NCBI GenBank assembly: GCA_014804225.1
Contig: JAAVAF010000140.1
Location: forward strand, 1-15,137
DNA from: Lachnospiraceae bacterium
GTDB taxonomy: Bacteria; Bacillota; Clostridia; Lachnospirales; Lachnospiraceae
Direction: 5' to 3'
DNA: 15,137 nt
In this document: piece by piece, positions 1 to 7,159 of the stretch
How the letters are laid out: the number at the start of each line of letters is the position of its first letter
Numbering within the stretch: the first letter of the stretch is position 1
Program-made: the position numbers and the translations under genes
Notes under the pieces: generated by a model
What the model was told of the DNA's origin: nothing
The model's database searches: none
The model's input: the letters and a program-made list of their open reading frames with translations, nothing else

Positions 1-890
1 ATAGGACCATATGCCTCGAAATTACCCATTCTCTGTGCAATCTTGTAACCCATGTTACCAGAGTTGATATCCGGGAAGATGAAAGTATTCGCATGACCTG
101 CAACCTTAGAGTCAGGGCATTTTGTACGAGCTACACGCGGAGATACGGCAGCATCGAACTGCAATTCGCCTTCGATTGGGGTATCAGGGAATTCTTCCTT
201 TGCTTTGTTTGCGGCATTTCTCATCTTTTCTACCTTATCTCCTTTGCCGGAACCAAGTGTAGAGTAGCTTAAGAATGCAACCTTCGGGTCAACACCGAAA
301 ATCTTAGCACACTCAATTGTTTCACCGCAAATCTCAACAAGCTCGTCCTCTGAAGGGTCAATATTGATTGCGCAGTCGCTCATGGCAAGAACTTCGTTCT
401 CACCGGTTGCACCGGGACGTACAAGAATAAAGCAGGAAGAAACAATGCTGTTTTTGGGTTTTGTCTTGATCAGCTGCAATGCGGGACGAACAGTATCAGC
501 AGTAGAGTATGTAGCGCCGCCAAGAAGTGCGTCTGCAACGCCCATTGCTACAAGCATTGTGCCAAAGTAGTTCGGCTGTGTTAAAATCTTTCTTGCCTGT
601 TCAGGAGTGCCTTCCTTTTTTCCTTTTCTGAGTTCACAGAATTTATCTACCATCTCATCAAAACGATCATAATGATTGCTGTCAATAATCTGAGCGCCAC
701 GGATATTGTAGCCTGCTTCTTCGGCAGCCGCTAAAACCGCTTCCTCGTTACCTACAAGAATAGGGGTAAGGAAACTGCTGGCAAGGAGACGTGATGCCGC
801 CTCAAGAATACGTGGGTCGCAGCCTTCTGTAAAGACGATCGTCTTAGGGCTTTTCTTCAGTTGTTCGATCATTGTACCAAATCCATACAT
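1..890 (-). CDS. pta: Phosphate acetyltransferase (phosphotransacetylase), 3' end cut by window
   Basis: The enzyme converts acetyl-CoA and phosphate to acetyl phosphate and CoA in the cytosol. With acetate kinase it makes ATP and acetate, a main route in fermenting Firmicutes. About 296 codons are visible of a family length near 330. The translation starts MYGFGTMIEQLKKSPKTIVF and continues with TEGCDPRILEAA, the typical Pta N-terminus. Further on are GVADALLGGATYSTADTVRP, the SYSTLGSGKG segment, and near the window edge KVAGHANTFIFPDINSGNMG, all hallmarks of the phosphotransacetylase fold. The ATG at 888-890 is preceded by an AGGAAGG ribosome binding site at good spacing. The gene is divergent from parE. 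ackA usually follows pta and would lie beyond the left edge, so it cannot be checked. A cre site and promoters upstream suggest control by carbon source. Confidence 0.96.
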   Translation of the reverse strand, partial: MYGFGTMIEQLKKSPKTIVFTEGCDPRILEAASRLLASSFLTPILVGNEEAVLAAAEEAGYNIRGAQIIDSNHYDRFDEMVDKFCELRKGKKEGTPEQARKILTQPNYFGTMLVAMGVADALLGGATYSTADTVRPALQLIKTKPKNSIVSSCFILVRPGATGENEVLAMSDCAINIDPSEDELVEICGETIECAKIFGVDPKVAFLSYSTLGSGKGDKVEKMRNAANKAKEEFPDTPIEGELQFDAAVSPRVARTKCPDSKVAGHANTFIFPDINSGNMGYKIAQRMGNFEAYGP

Positions 891-923
891 AGTTTTAAAT
901 CCTTCCTTTTCATTCGATTTTTA

Positions 924-937
924 TGAAAGCGCTTACA
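924..937. promoter_or_regulatory. CcpA catabolite-responsive element (cre) in pta upstream region
   Basis: The 14 bases TGAAAGCGCTTACA match the Firmicute cre consensus TGWAANCGNTNWCA at every defined position. In B. subtilis CcpA bound to a cre upstream of the promoter activates pta. Here the site lies only 34 bp upstream of the pta start codon and about 60 bp downstream of the predicted P1 start. That is a position usually linked to repression or roadblock. The motif match is seen directly; the regulatory sign is inferred. Confidence 0.8.
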
Positions 938-952
938 CCGTCATATTTCGCG

Positions 953-980
953 GTTTTGACGAAACAAAACGGCAGTTTTG
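953..980 (-). repeat. Overlapping alternative hairpins in the predicted pta leader
   Basis: Read as pta leader RNA, three arms occur in order: CAAAAC (975-980), GTTTTG (965-970), CAAAAC (953-958). The middle arm can pair with either neighbour but not both. Pairing with the first arm extends to about 9 bp with one G-U wobble around a 4-nt TGCC loop; pairing with the third gives 6 bp and a 6-nt loop. No regulatory role is shown. Confidence 0.3.
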
Positions 981-996
981 CTTTGCTCTAACTACT

Positions 997-1024
997 ATTG
1001 TATACATATTTTTTACATTTGCAA
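997..1024 (-). promoter_or_regulatory. Predicted sigma-A promoter P1 of pta
   Basis: Read on the minus strand, a -35 box TTGCAA (1019-1024) and a -10 box TACAAT (997-1002) are 16 bp apart. Transcription would start near 990 and leave a leader of about 100 nt before the pta ATG. A weaker second candidate, TTGTTT (962-967) and TATGAC (940-945) with a 16-bp spacer, would start inside the cre site. The assignment rests on consensus matching only. Confidence 0.55.
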
Positions 1025-1032
1025 CGGTTGCA
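1020..1032. promoter_or_regulatory. Palindrome over the pta -35 box, possible operator
   Basis: TGCAACGGTTGCA is a perfect inverted repeat with 6-bp arms around one central base. It overlaps the -35 element of the predicted pta promoter P1. A dimeric repressor or activator could bind there, but no regulator can be named from the sequence. Confidence 0.35.
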
Positions 1033-1044
1033 TTGAAAAAAATG

Positions 1045-1061
1045 CATAAAAAATTTTTATG
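1045..1061. repeat. AT-rich inverted repeat in the pta/parE divergent region
   Basis: CATAAAAA and TTTTTATG are perfect 8-bp arms around one base. The repeat sits between the two divergent promoters, amid several A-tracts (about 1035-1041, 1048-1053, 1072-1076, 1087-1093, 1098-1102) whose rough helical spacing could bend the DNA. It could be an operator, a cruciform-prone site, or just AT-rich promoter DNA. Confidence 0.35.
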
Positions 1062-1105
1062 TAAAATCAACAAAAACGTATATTCGAAAAAAATCCGAAA
1101 AATGT

Positions 1106-1134
1106 TTGCAATATTAGGAAGTTATTGGTATACT
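1106..1134 (+). promoter_or_regulatory. Predicted sigma-A promoter of the parE operon
   Basis: A -35 box TTGCAA (1106-1111) and a -10 box TATACT (1129-1134) are separated by the ideal 17 bp. Transcription would begin near 1141, about 40 nt before the parE start. Upstream DNA is rich in A-tracts, which could act as an UP element. This is the only convincing promoter ahead of parE and may serve the whole run to the coiled-coil gene. Confidence 0.7.
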
Positions 1135-1180
1135 ATTAAAATGATTAAAGGTAAAAATCAGAAAGGCATGGTTGCTAAAA

Positions 1181-3109
1181 ATGGCAAAAACAGAGAACAA
1201 TACGTATGACGCGTCGAGCATTACTGTTTTAGAGGGACTTGAAGCGGTTCGGAAAAGACCCGGAATGTATATTGGAAGTGTTTCGACGAAGGGTCTGAAT
1301 CATTTGATATATGAAATTGTAGATAATTCGGTAGACGAGCATCTTGCGGGGGAGTGCAGCAAAATCTGTGTGACACTTGAAGCGGACGGCTCGGCAACGG
1401 TTTCGGATAATGGGCGCGGTATCCCTGTGGGAATGCATCAGAAAGGGGTCAGCGCAGAGCGTGTTGTTTTTACTACGCTTCATGCAGGCGGCAAATTTGA
1501 CAACAGTGCATATAAGACCAGTGGTGGTTTGCATGGTGTAGGTTCTTCCGTAGTCAATGCGTTGTCTACGCAGTTGACTGTAACGGTCAAGAGTGGCGGA
1601 TTTATCCATCAGGACAAATATGAATACGGAAATCCTGTTGTAGAGCTTGTGGACGGACTTTTGCCTGTCATCGGAAAAACAAGAGAAACCGGTACGACGA
1701 TAAACTTTACACCGGATCCGCAGATTTTTGATAGAACCCGTTTCAAGGCAGACGAGGTCAAAAGCAGACTGCATGAAACCGCATATCTCAACCCCAATTT
1801 GACGATTGTGTTTGAGGATAAAAGAGGAGAAGTTCCTGAGAAAATTACTTATTCGGAGCCGGATGGTATTGTAGGCTATGTGAAAGATTTGAACAAAAAT
1901 AAAGAGGCGATTCATGATGTTATTTACTATACGGGTGTCAATGAGGGCATCACAATAGAATGCGCATTTCAGTATATCAACGAGTTTCACGAAAATGTGC
2001 TTGGTTTTTGTAATAACATCTATAATGCGGAGGGCGGAACGCATCTGACGGGCTTTAAGACGATGTTTACAACGATTATCAACAACTATGCCCGCGAGCT
2101 TAATATTTTGAAGGAAAAGGATGTCAATTTTACAGGAGCGGATGTCAGAAACGGCATGACTGCGGTGGTGTCCATTAAGCATCCGGAACCGCGGTTTGAG
2201 GGACAGACAAAGACAAAGCTTGACAATCAGGACGCGTCAAAGGCAGTTAGCAAAGTGACGGGAGATGAAGTGCCCCGCTATTTTGACAGAAATGTCGAAG
2301 TGTTAAAGAGTGTGATTTCCTGCGCGGAAAAGGCAGCAAAAATCAGGAAAAGTGAGGAGCGGGCAAAGACCAATATGCTCACAAAGCAGAAGTTTTCCTT
2401 TGATTCAAACGGAAAGCTTGCCAACTGTGAGTCCAAGGATAGCAGCAAATGTGAAATCTTTATCGTGGAGGGTGATTCTGCGGGCGGAAGCGCAAAGACT
2501 GCGAGAAACCGTATGTATCAGGCAATTTTGCCGATACGAGGCAAGATTTTGAATGTGGAAAAGGCAAGTATTGATAAAGTGCTTGCGAATGCGGAAATTA
2601 AGACAATGATCAACGCTTTTGGCTGCGGCTTTTCAGAAGGGTACGGAAATGATTTTGATATTTCAAAGCTTCGATATGATAAGATTGTGATTATGGCAGA
2701 TGCCGATGTCGACGGCGAGCATATAAGCAATCTGCTTTTGACGTTGTTTTACCGCTTTATGCCGGAGCTTATTTATGAGGGGCATGTTTATATTGCAATG
2801 CCGCCGTTATATAAGGCGATGCCGACAAAGGGAAAAGAAGAATATCTTTATGATGACAAAGCGCTGGAAAAGTATCGCCAAAAGCATAAAGGACCATTTA
2901 CCTTACAGCGTTATAAAGGACTTGGCGAAATGGACGCGGAGCAGCTTTGGGATACAACACTCAATCCCGAAACGAGGATTTTAAAGCAGATTGAAATTGA
3001 AGATGCACGAATGGCTTCAGAGGTCACGGAGCTGCTAATGGGAACTGATGTTTTACCGCGAAAGAATTTTATTTATGAGCATGCAACCGATGCGGAGCTT
3101 GATATCTAA
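1181..3109 (+). CDS. parE: DNA topoisomerase IV subunit B (ParE-type; GyrB paralogue possible)
   Basis: This is the ATPase subunit of a type IIA topoisomerase; with ParC it decatenates and relaxes DNA. Counted from the alternative TTG at 1172, the GHKL ATPase fold shows YEIVDNSVDEH (catalytic Glu/Asn region, ~47-57), DNGRGIP (79-85), HAGGKF (104-109) and the ATP lid GGLHGVGSS (118-126). The transducer lysine motif QTKTKL is at 345-350. The TOPRIM domain has EGDSAGGS (433-440), PIRGKILNVEKA (~454-465) and the metal-binding DADVDG (510-515). QRYKGLGEM (579-587) is the conserved C-terminal signature. Length (642 aa) fits ParE or the short GyrB class. I prefer ATG 1181 because the family starts MAK...TYDASSITVLEGLEAV; TTG 1172 lies 5 nt after AAAGG and cannot be excluded. 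parC follows after 23 nt. The GyrB/ParE choice leans on the partner lacking a GyrA box. Confidence 0.93.
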   Translation: MAKTENNTYDASSITVLEGLEAVRKRPGMYIGSVSTKGLNHLIYEIVDNSVDEHLAGECSKICVTLEADGSATVSDNGRGIPVGMHQKGVSAERVVFTTLHAGGKFDNSAYKTSGGLHGVGSSVVNALSTQLTVTVKSGGFIHQDKYEYGNPVVELVDGLLPVIGKTRETGTTINFTPDPQIFDRTRFKADEVKSRLHETAYLNPNLTIVFEDKRGEVPEKITYSEPDGIVGYVKDLNKNKEAIHDVIYYTGVNEGITIECAFQYINEFHENVLGFCNNIYNAEGGTHLTGFKTMFTTIINNYARELNILKEKDVNFTGADVRNGMTAVVSIKHPEPRFEGQTKTKLDNQDASKAVSKVTGDEVPRYFDRNVEVLKSVISCAEKAAKIRKSEERAKTNMLTKQKFSFDSNGKLANCESKDSSKCEIFIVEGDSAGGSAKTARNRMYQAILPIRGKILNVEKASIDKVLANAEIKTMINAFGCGFSEGYGNDFDISKLRYDKIVIMADADVDGEHISNLLLTLFYRFMPELIYEGHVYIAMPPLYKAMPTKGKEEYLYDDKALEKYRQKHKGPFTLQRYKGLGEMDAEQLWDTTLNPETRILKQIEIEDARMASEVTELLMGTDVLPRKNFIYEHATDAELDI

Positions 3110-3132
3110 AGATAGAGAGGAAACGATTTTTA

Positions 3133-5373
3133 ATGGAAGAAAAGATTATTAAAACGGAATATTCCGATACCATGCAGAAATCATTTATTAATTATGCGAT
3201 GAGTGTCATTGTATCGAGAGCGCTGCCCGATGTGCGTGATGGTTTAAAGCCGGTACAGCGGCGTACACTATATGATATGCATGAGTTGGGAATACGCTAT
3301 GACAGACCTTATAGGAAAAGTGCGCGTATCGTGGGTGATACGATGGGTAAATACCATCCGCACGGTGATAGCTCTATTTATGAGGCGCTTGTGGTGTTGA
3401 CGCAGGATTTCAAGAAGGGGATTCCGTTAATCGACGGGCATGGAAATTTTGGAAATATTGAGGGTGACGGAGCTGCTGCGATGCGTTATACGGAGGCGCG
3501 GCTGCAAAAGATTTCGCAGGAGGCGATGCTTGCAGATCTTGACAAAGATGTTGTTGATTTTATACCAAATTTCGATGAAACGGAGAATGAGCCGACAGTT
3601 CTTCCGTGCCGCTTTCCGAATCTGTTGGTGAACGGTTCTGAAGGTATCGCCGTTGGTATGGTTACCAGCATTCCGCCTCATAATTTGGGAGAGGTCATTG
3701 ATGCGACAAAGGCGTATATGGCAAACGAAGCGATTACGACCCGTGAACTGATGAAATATGTAAAAGGACCGGATTTTCCGACGGGAGGGATTGTCTGCAA
3801 CAAGGACGAGCTGCTGTCGATTTACGAAACAGGTGTGGGAAAGATAAAGCTTCGGGGAAACGTGGAAGTCGAACGGACAAAGGGTGGTAAATTAAACCTT
3901 GTCATCACCGAAATTCCCTATACCATGATTGGTGCCAACATTGGCAAATTTTTACAGGACGTTGCCGCTATTTACGAGCAGAAAAAGGCTCCCGAGATTA
4001 TTGACATTTCCAATCAGTCCTCAAAAGAGGGGATTCGCATTGTAATCGAGCTCAAAAAGGATACGGATGTAGAAAATTTTAAAAATCTGCTTTATAAAAA
4101 GACACGTCTTGAAGATACGTTTGGCGTGAACATGATCGCGATTGCGGACGGGCGCCCCGAAACAATGGGGTTAAAAGACATTATTGCAAGAAATGTGGCG
4201 TTCCAGTTTGAGATTGCCACAAGAAAATATACGACGCTTTTAAATAAGGAGCTTGAAAAACGTGAAATTCAGGAAGGATTAATTCGTGCTTGTAATATCA
4301 TCGACCTGATTATTGAAATTTTGCGCGGCTCCAAAGACAGAGCGATGGTGAAGAATTGTCTTACAAGCGGCATAACGGACGGAATCAAGTTCCGTTCCAA
4401 AAGTTCGTCCGTTATGGCGCAGCAGTTGAACTTTACAGAGCGTCAGGCAAATGCGATTTTGGATATGCGTCTGTATAAGCTGATTGGTTTGGAGATTGAG
4501 GCGCTGATGAAAGAGAACGCCGAAACCAATGCGAATATTTATAAATATGAAGATATTCTGGAGCGGCGTGACGCGATGGCGCAAGTGATTATTCAGGATT
4601 TGGATGCGATTAAGAAAGAATATTCCAAGAAGCGAAAAACCCGTATTGTCAATGCAGAGGAAGCCGTTTATGAGGAAAAGAAGCTTGAGGAAATGGACAT
4701 TATGTTCCTCATGGACCGCTTTGGCTATTGTAAGACGGTTGACCTTGCGACTTATGAGCGAAACAGGGATGCCGCGCACGCGGAATTTAAGTATGTCGTA
4801 AAATGTAAGAATACAGGTAGAATTTGCGTCTTTACAAATACAGGACAACTGCATACAATAAAGGTATCGGATATGCCGTTTGGAAAGTTCCGTGACAAGG
4901 GACTTCCGATTGACAATATCAGTAATTATGATTCTACAAATGAAACGATCATGCTTGTTGCAAGTCAGTCAGACTTAAATCTGTATAGGCTGTTATTTGT
5001 CACAAAGCAGTCGATGTGTAAGATTGTGAGTGGCGGTGAGTTTGATGTTACAAAACGGACTGTGGTATCGACAAAGCTGAATGAAGGCGATGAGCTGGTG
5101 TGTGTTTCCATTGTGAACGAGCATCAGCACGTGATTTTCCAGAGTGCGGAGGGGTATTTTCTGCGTATTGATGCGGACGATATTTCGGAGCTCAAAAAGA
5201 CTGCTGTAGGTGTGCGCGGGATGAAACTGGGGGCAAAGGATTTTATTGAACAAGTGCATTGTTGTAATATGTCCGGCGAATTACAGGAATTTGAATACAA
5301 AGATAAAAAAATCAGTGTCAGCAGAATAAAACTTGGAAAAAGAGATGGAAAAGGAACAAAAATTAAAGTATGA
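3133..5373 (+). CDS. parC: DNA topoisomerase IV subunit A (ParC-type)
   Basis: This is the DNA-cleaving and rejoining subunit that partners ParE. The winged-helix domain carries the catalytic tyrosine Tyr119 in AAAMRYTEARL. The quinolone-determining loop KYHPHGDSSIYEAL has Ser80 and Glu84, the wild-type residues, with the same numbering as E. coli ParC. The breakage-reunion core is followed by a helical coiled-coil segment (about residues 440-515) and a C-terminal beta-pinwheel region. I find no QRRGGKG-type GyrA box in that region: the blade after RFGYCKTVDLATYER runs directly into NRDAAHAEFKYV. Lack of the box and a length of 746 aa favour topo IV over gyrase. Translation starts at ATG 3133 behind AGAGAGGAAA. 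It is cotranscribed with parE, and rsmD follows after 24 nt. Confidence 0.92.
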   Translation: MEEKIIKTEYSDTMQKSFINYAMSVIVSRALPDVRDGLKPVQRRTLYDMHELGIRYDRPYRKSARIVGDTMGKYHPHGDSSIYEALVVLTQDFKKGIPLIDGHGNFGNIEGDGAAAMRYTEARLQKISQEAMLADLDKDVVDFIPNFDETENEPTVLPCRFPNLLVNGSEGIAVGMVTSIPPHNLGEVIDATKAYMANEAITTRELMKYVKGPDFPTGGIVCNKDELLSIYETGVGKIKLRGNVEVERTKGGKLNLVITEIPYTMIGANIGKFLQDVAAIYEQKKAPEIIDISNQSSKEGIRIVIELKKDTDVENFKNLLYKKTRLEDTFGVNMIAIADGRPETMGLKDIIARNVAFQFEIATRKYTTLLNKELEKREIQEGLIRACNIIDLIIEILRGSKDRAMVKNCLTSGITDGIKFRSKSSSVMAQQLNFTERQANAILDMRLYKLIGLEIEALMKENAETNANIYKYEDILERRDAMAQVIIQDLDAIKKEYSKKRKTRIVNAEEAVYEEKKLEEMDIMFLMDRFGYCKTVDLATYERNRDAAHAEFKYVVKCKNTGRICVFTNTGQLHTIKVSDMPFGKFRDKGLPIDNISNYDSTNETIMLVASQSDLNLYRLLFVTKQSMCKIVSGGEFDVTKRTVVSTKLNEGDELVCVSIVNEHQHVIFQSAEGYFLRIDADDISELKKTAVGVRGMKLGAKDFIEQVHCCNMSGELQEFEYKDKKISVSRIKLGKRDGKGTKIKV

Positions 5374-5397
5374 TAGAAGTCAGAACGGAGAAATTTT

Positions 5398-5946
5398 ATG
5401 AGAGTGATTGCGGGAAGTGCACGACGCCTTTTACTAAAGACGCCTGCGGGTATGGACACACGTCCGACAAGCGACAGAATTAAAGAAACCTTGTTTAATA
5501 TGTTGATGCCGTATTTGTCGGGCGCCGTTTTTGTGGACCTTTTTTCCGGAAGCGGTGGTATCGGGATAGAGGCGTTGAGCCGTGGCGCAAGAAAGGCGTA
5601 TTTTGTGGACAGTAGTTCAAAGGCGATTACGTGTATTACGGATAATGTAGCGCACACGCATTTTACGGACAAGGCTGTTATTTTAAAGCAAGATGCTTTT
5701 TCGGTAATCCGTGCGGGCATCAAGGAGACGGCAGATGTTGTCTTTTTAGACCCACCGTACAATCAAGAATATGACAAACGGGCGCTTGAGCTGTTAAAGG
5801 ATGCGCCGTTCGTGGATGAGGATACGTTAATTGTTGTGGAGGCGGCTCTGGAAACAGATTTTTCTTATGCGGAGGAGCTTGGCTTTGCAGTCGAGAAGGA
5901 AAAATGTTACAAAACCAGTAAACATATGTTTATTAGGAGGGCTTAA
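5398..5946 (+). CDS. rsmD: 16S rRNA (guanine(966)-N(2))-methyltransferase
   Basis: RsmD uses S-adenosylmethionine to methylate G966 of 16S rRNA during 30S assembly. At 182 aa the length is normal. It opens with MRVIAGSARRLLLKTP and TRPTSDRIKETLFNML (21-36), a family signature. The SAM-binding motif VDLFSGSGGIGIEALSRGA runs about 46-64, and the catalytic DPPY is at 118-121 in VVFLDPPY. The ATG at 5398 follows GGAG at 5387-5390. coaD begins 6 nt after the stop and its AGGAGG lies inside the last rsmD codons, so the two are translationally close. The rsmD-coaD pair is conserved across Firmicutes (ylbH-ylbI in B. subtilis). Confidence 0.95.
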   Translation: MRVIAGSARRLLLKTPAGMDTRPTSDRIKETLFNMLMPYLSGAVFVDLFSGSGGIGIEALSRGARKAYFVDSSSKAITCITDNVAHTHFTDKAVILKQDAFSVIRAGIKETADVVFLDPPYNQEYDKRALELLKDAPFVDEDTLIVVEAALETDFSYAEELGFAVEKEKCYKTSKHMFIRRA

Positions 5947-5952
5947 AAATCA

Positions 5953-6438
5953 ATGAATGCGGCAATTTATCCCGGAAGTTTTGACCCGATGACACTTGGA
6001 CATTTTGATGTGATCAAGCGTGCATCAAAAATGTTTGACAGACTTACTGTGAGCGTTTTGGATAATAAGGCGAAGAATGCGTTGTTTTCTGTTGAAGAAC
6101 GTGTTAATATATTAAGAGAGGCAACAAAAGATTTGCCGAATGTGACAGTCGATTCCTTTAGCGGACTTTTGGTGGATTATGCGCGGGAGAAAGATATCCA
6201 TATTTCAGTGAGAGGGCTACGCGCTATCACGGATTTCGAGTACGAACTGCAAATTGCGCAGACAAACCGGCTGCTTTCCAAGGGAATGCTTGACACGGTA
6301 TTTTTGACGACGAGCCTTGAGTATGCATATTTAAGCTCATCGGGAGTGAAAGAAATGGCATCGTTTGGCGGTGACATATCCCCATGTGTCCCTGACTTTG
6401 TAGCGAAACTTATATATGAGAAGTATAACAATAAATAA
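5953..6438 (+). CDS. coaD: Phosphopantetheine adenylyltransferase
   Basis: CoaD transfers AMP from ATP to 4'-phosphopantetheine, giving dephospho-CoA, the penultimate step of coenzyme A synthesis. At 161 aa it has the family's normal length. The nucleotidyltransferase motif TLGH (14-17) lies in YPGSFDPMTLGHFDVI; RGLRAITDFEYELQIAQTN (88-106) and SSSGVKEMASFGGD (128-141) are the other CoaD signatures. The AGGAGG at 5935-5940 is 12 nt before ATG 5953, longer than usual, but no better in-frame start exists. It sits between rsmD and a coiled-coil gene. Its product CoA links it to the pta reaction, although pta is on the other strand. Confidence 0.96.
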   Translation: MNAAIYPGSFDPMTLGHFDVIKRASKMFDRLTVSVLDNKAKNALFSVEERVNILREATKDLPNVTVDSFSGLLVDYAREKDIHISVRGLRAITDFEYELQIAQTNRLLSKGMLDTVFLTTSLEYAYLSSSGVKEMASFGGDISPCVPDFVAKLIYEKYNNK

Positions 6439-6456
6439 ACGGTATGGAGGATGAAC

Positions 6457-7041
6457 ATGACCAGCAGAATTGAGCAGATTATTGATGACCTTGAGTTGTA
6501 CATAGAAAATTGTAAGTTTAAACCGTTTTCTACTGATATGATTATTGTCAATAAGACGGAAATTGATGAGATGATACGGGATCTTAGAATGACGACGCCC
6601 GAGGAGATAAAGCGTTATCAGAAGATTATTTCCAATAAGGAAGCAATTTTAAATGACGCAAAGGAGAAGGCACAAGCGTTATTGAACAATGCCGCAGTGC
6701 AGACAAATGAGCTGATTAGTGAACATCAGATTATGCAGCAGGCATATGCACAGGCAAATGAGATTGTGGAGCTTGCTACGCAGCAGGCGCAGGATATTCT
6801 TGACAGGGCGACGATCGAAGCAAATGAAATGCGTTCTTCCATGGTGCAGTATTCGGACGGAATGCTTGCAACTATTGAAAATATCATTAAGCAGTCAATC
6901 GAATTTGCTACAAAGGATTACAATAAACTGATCGGAGATCTTCAGGAGATTGACAGTGTTGTAACAGCAAACCGTGCTTCGCTTGCTCCACCGGAAGTTA
7001 TCGAGGAAGAAGTACAGACGGAACAAAACGGTAATGTGTGA
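6457..7041 (+). CDS. Coiled-coil protein of unknown function, ATP-synthase-b/subunit-H-like
   Basis: I do not know a proven function. The product of 194 aa is highly charged and mostly helical, with no signal peptide or membrane segment. Residues about 60-150 are a long coiled coil rich in Ala, Gln, Glu and Asn (NDAKEKAQALLNNA, QAYAQANEIVELATQQAQDI). This composition explains why relatives in Lachnospiraceae are, as I recall, named vacuolar-type H+-ATPase subunit H or ATPase, probably misleadingly. The N-terminus (TSRIEQIIDDLELYIENCKF) and VNKTEIDEMIRDLRMTTPEEIKRYQ look like the conserved part; the tail is acidic. GGAGG ends at 6450, so an ATG at 6451 would have no spacer; ATG 6457 with 6 nt is the likely start. 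It follows coaD by 18 nt and precedes a hairpin, making it the last gene of the operon. A scaffold or DivIVA-like role is only a guess. Confidence 0.8.
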   Translation: MTSRIEQIIDDLELYIENCKFKPFSTDMIIVNKTEIDEMIRDLRMTTPEEIKRYQKIISNKEAILNDAKEKAQALLNNAAVQTNELISEHQIMQQAYAQANEIVELATQQAQDILDRATIEANEMRSSMVQYSDGMLATIENIIKQSIEFATKDYNKLIGDLQEIDSVVTANRASLAPPEVIEEEVQTEQNGNV

Positions 7042-7070
7042 TAATGCGGCACTATTTTGAAGGTAATGGA

Positions 7071-7097
7071 AACCCACAGGAAACTGTGGGTTCGTTT
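7071..7097 (+). terminator. Hairpin ending the parE-coaD-coiled-coil operon
   Basis: A perfect 9-bp stem, AACCCACAG with CTGTGGGTT, closes a GAAA tetraloop 30 nt after the stop of the coiled-coil gene. The downstream tract CGTTTCTAT is T-rich but interrupted, so termination may be partial and some transcripts may run into the amidase gene. Confidence 0.6.
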
Positions 7098-7159
7098 CTA
7101 TATGAATTTTTGAATAGGGGAAAGATAAGAGAGGATTCTTGCGTAAAAAGGAGGGTTTT

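Noticed and set aside
1168..1209. Short upstream reading frame overlapping the parE start (ATG GTT GCT ... TGA)
   Set aside because: The ribosome binding site is only 1 nt away and the frame has 13 codons with no attenuation-like residues; treated only as a start-layout oddity.
1229..2182. Long minus-strand open frame (317 codons) inside parE
   Set aside because: It is antisense to the well-conserved ATPase domain of parE, and its product has no recognisable motif.
4279..4854. Minus-strand open frame (191 codons) inside parC
   Set aside because: It is a shadow of the parC frame, with low-complexity composition and no motif.
7093..7150. Sporulation sigma-F or sigma-G promoter before the amidase gene
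   Set aside because: GGGGAAAGAT resembles a sigma-F -10 box, but no -35 element with correct spacing is visible.
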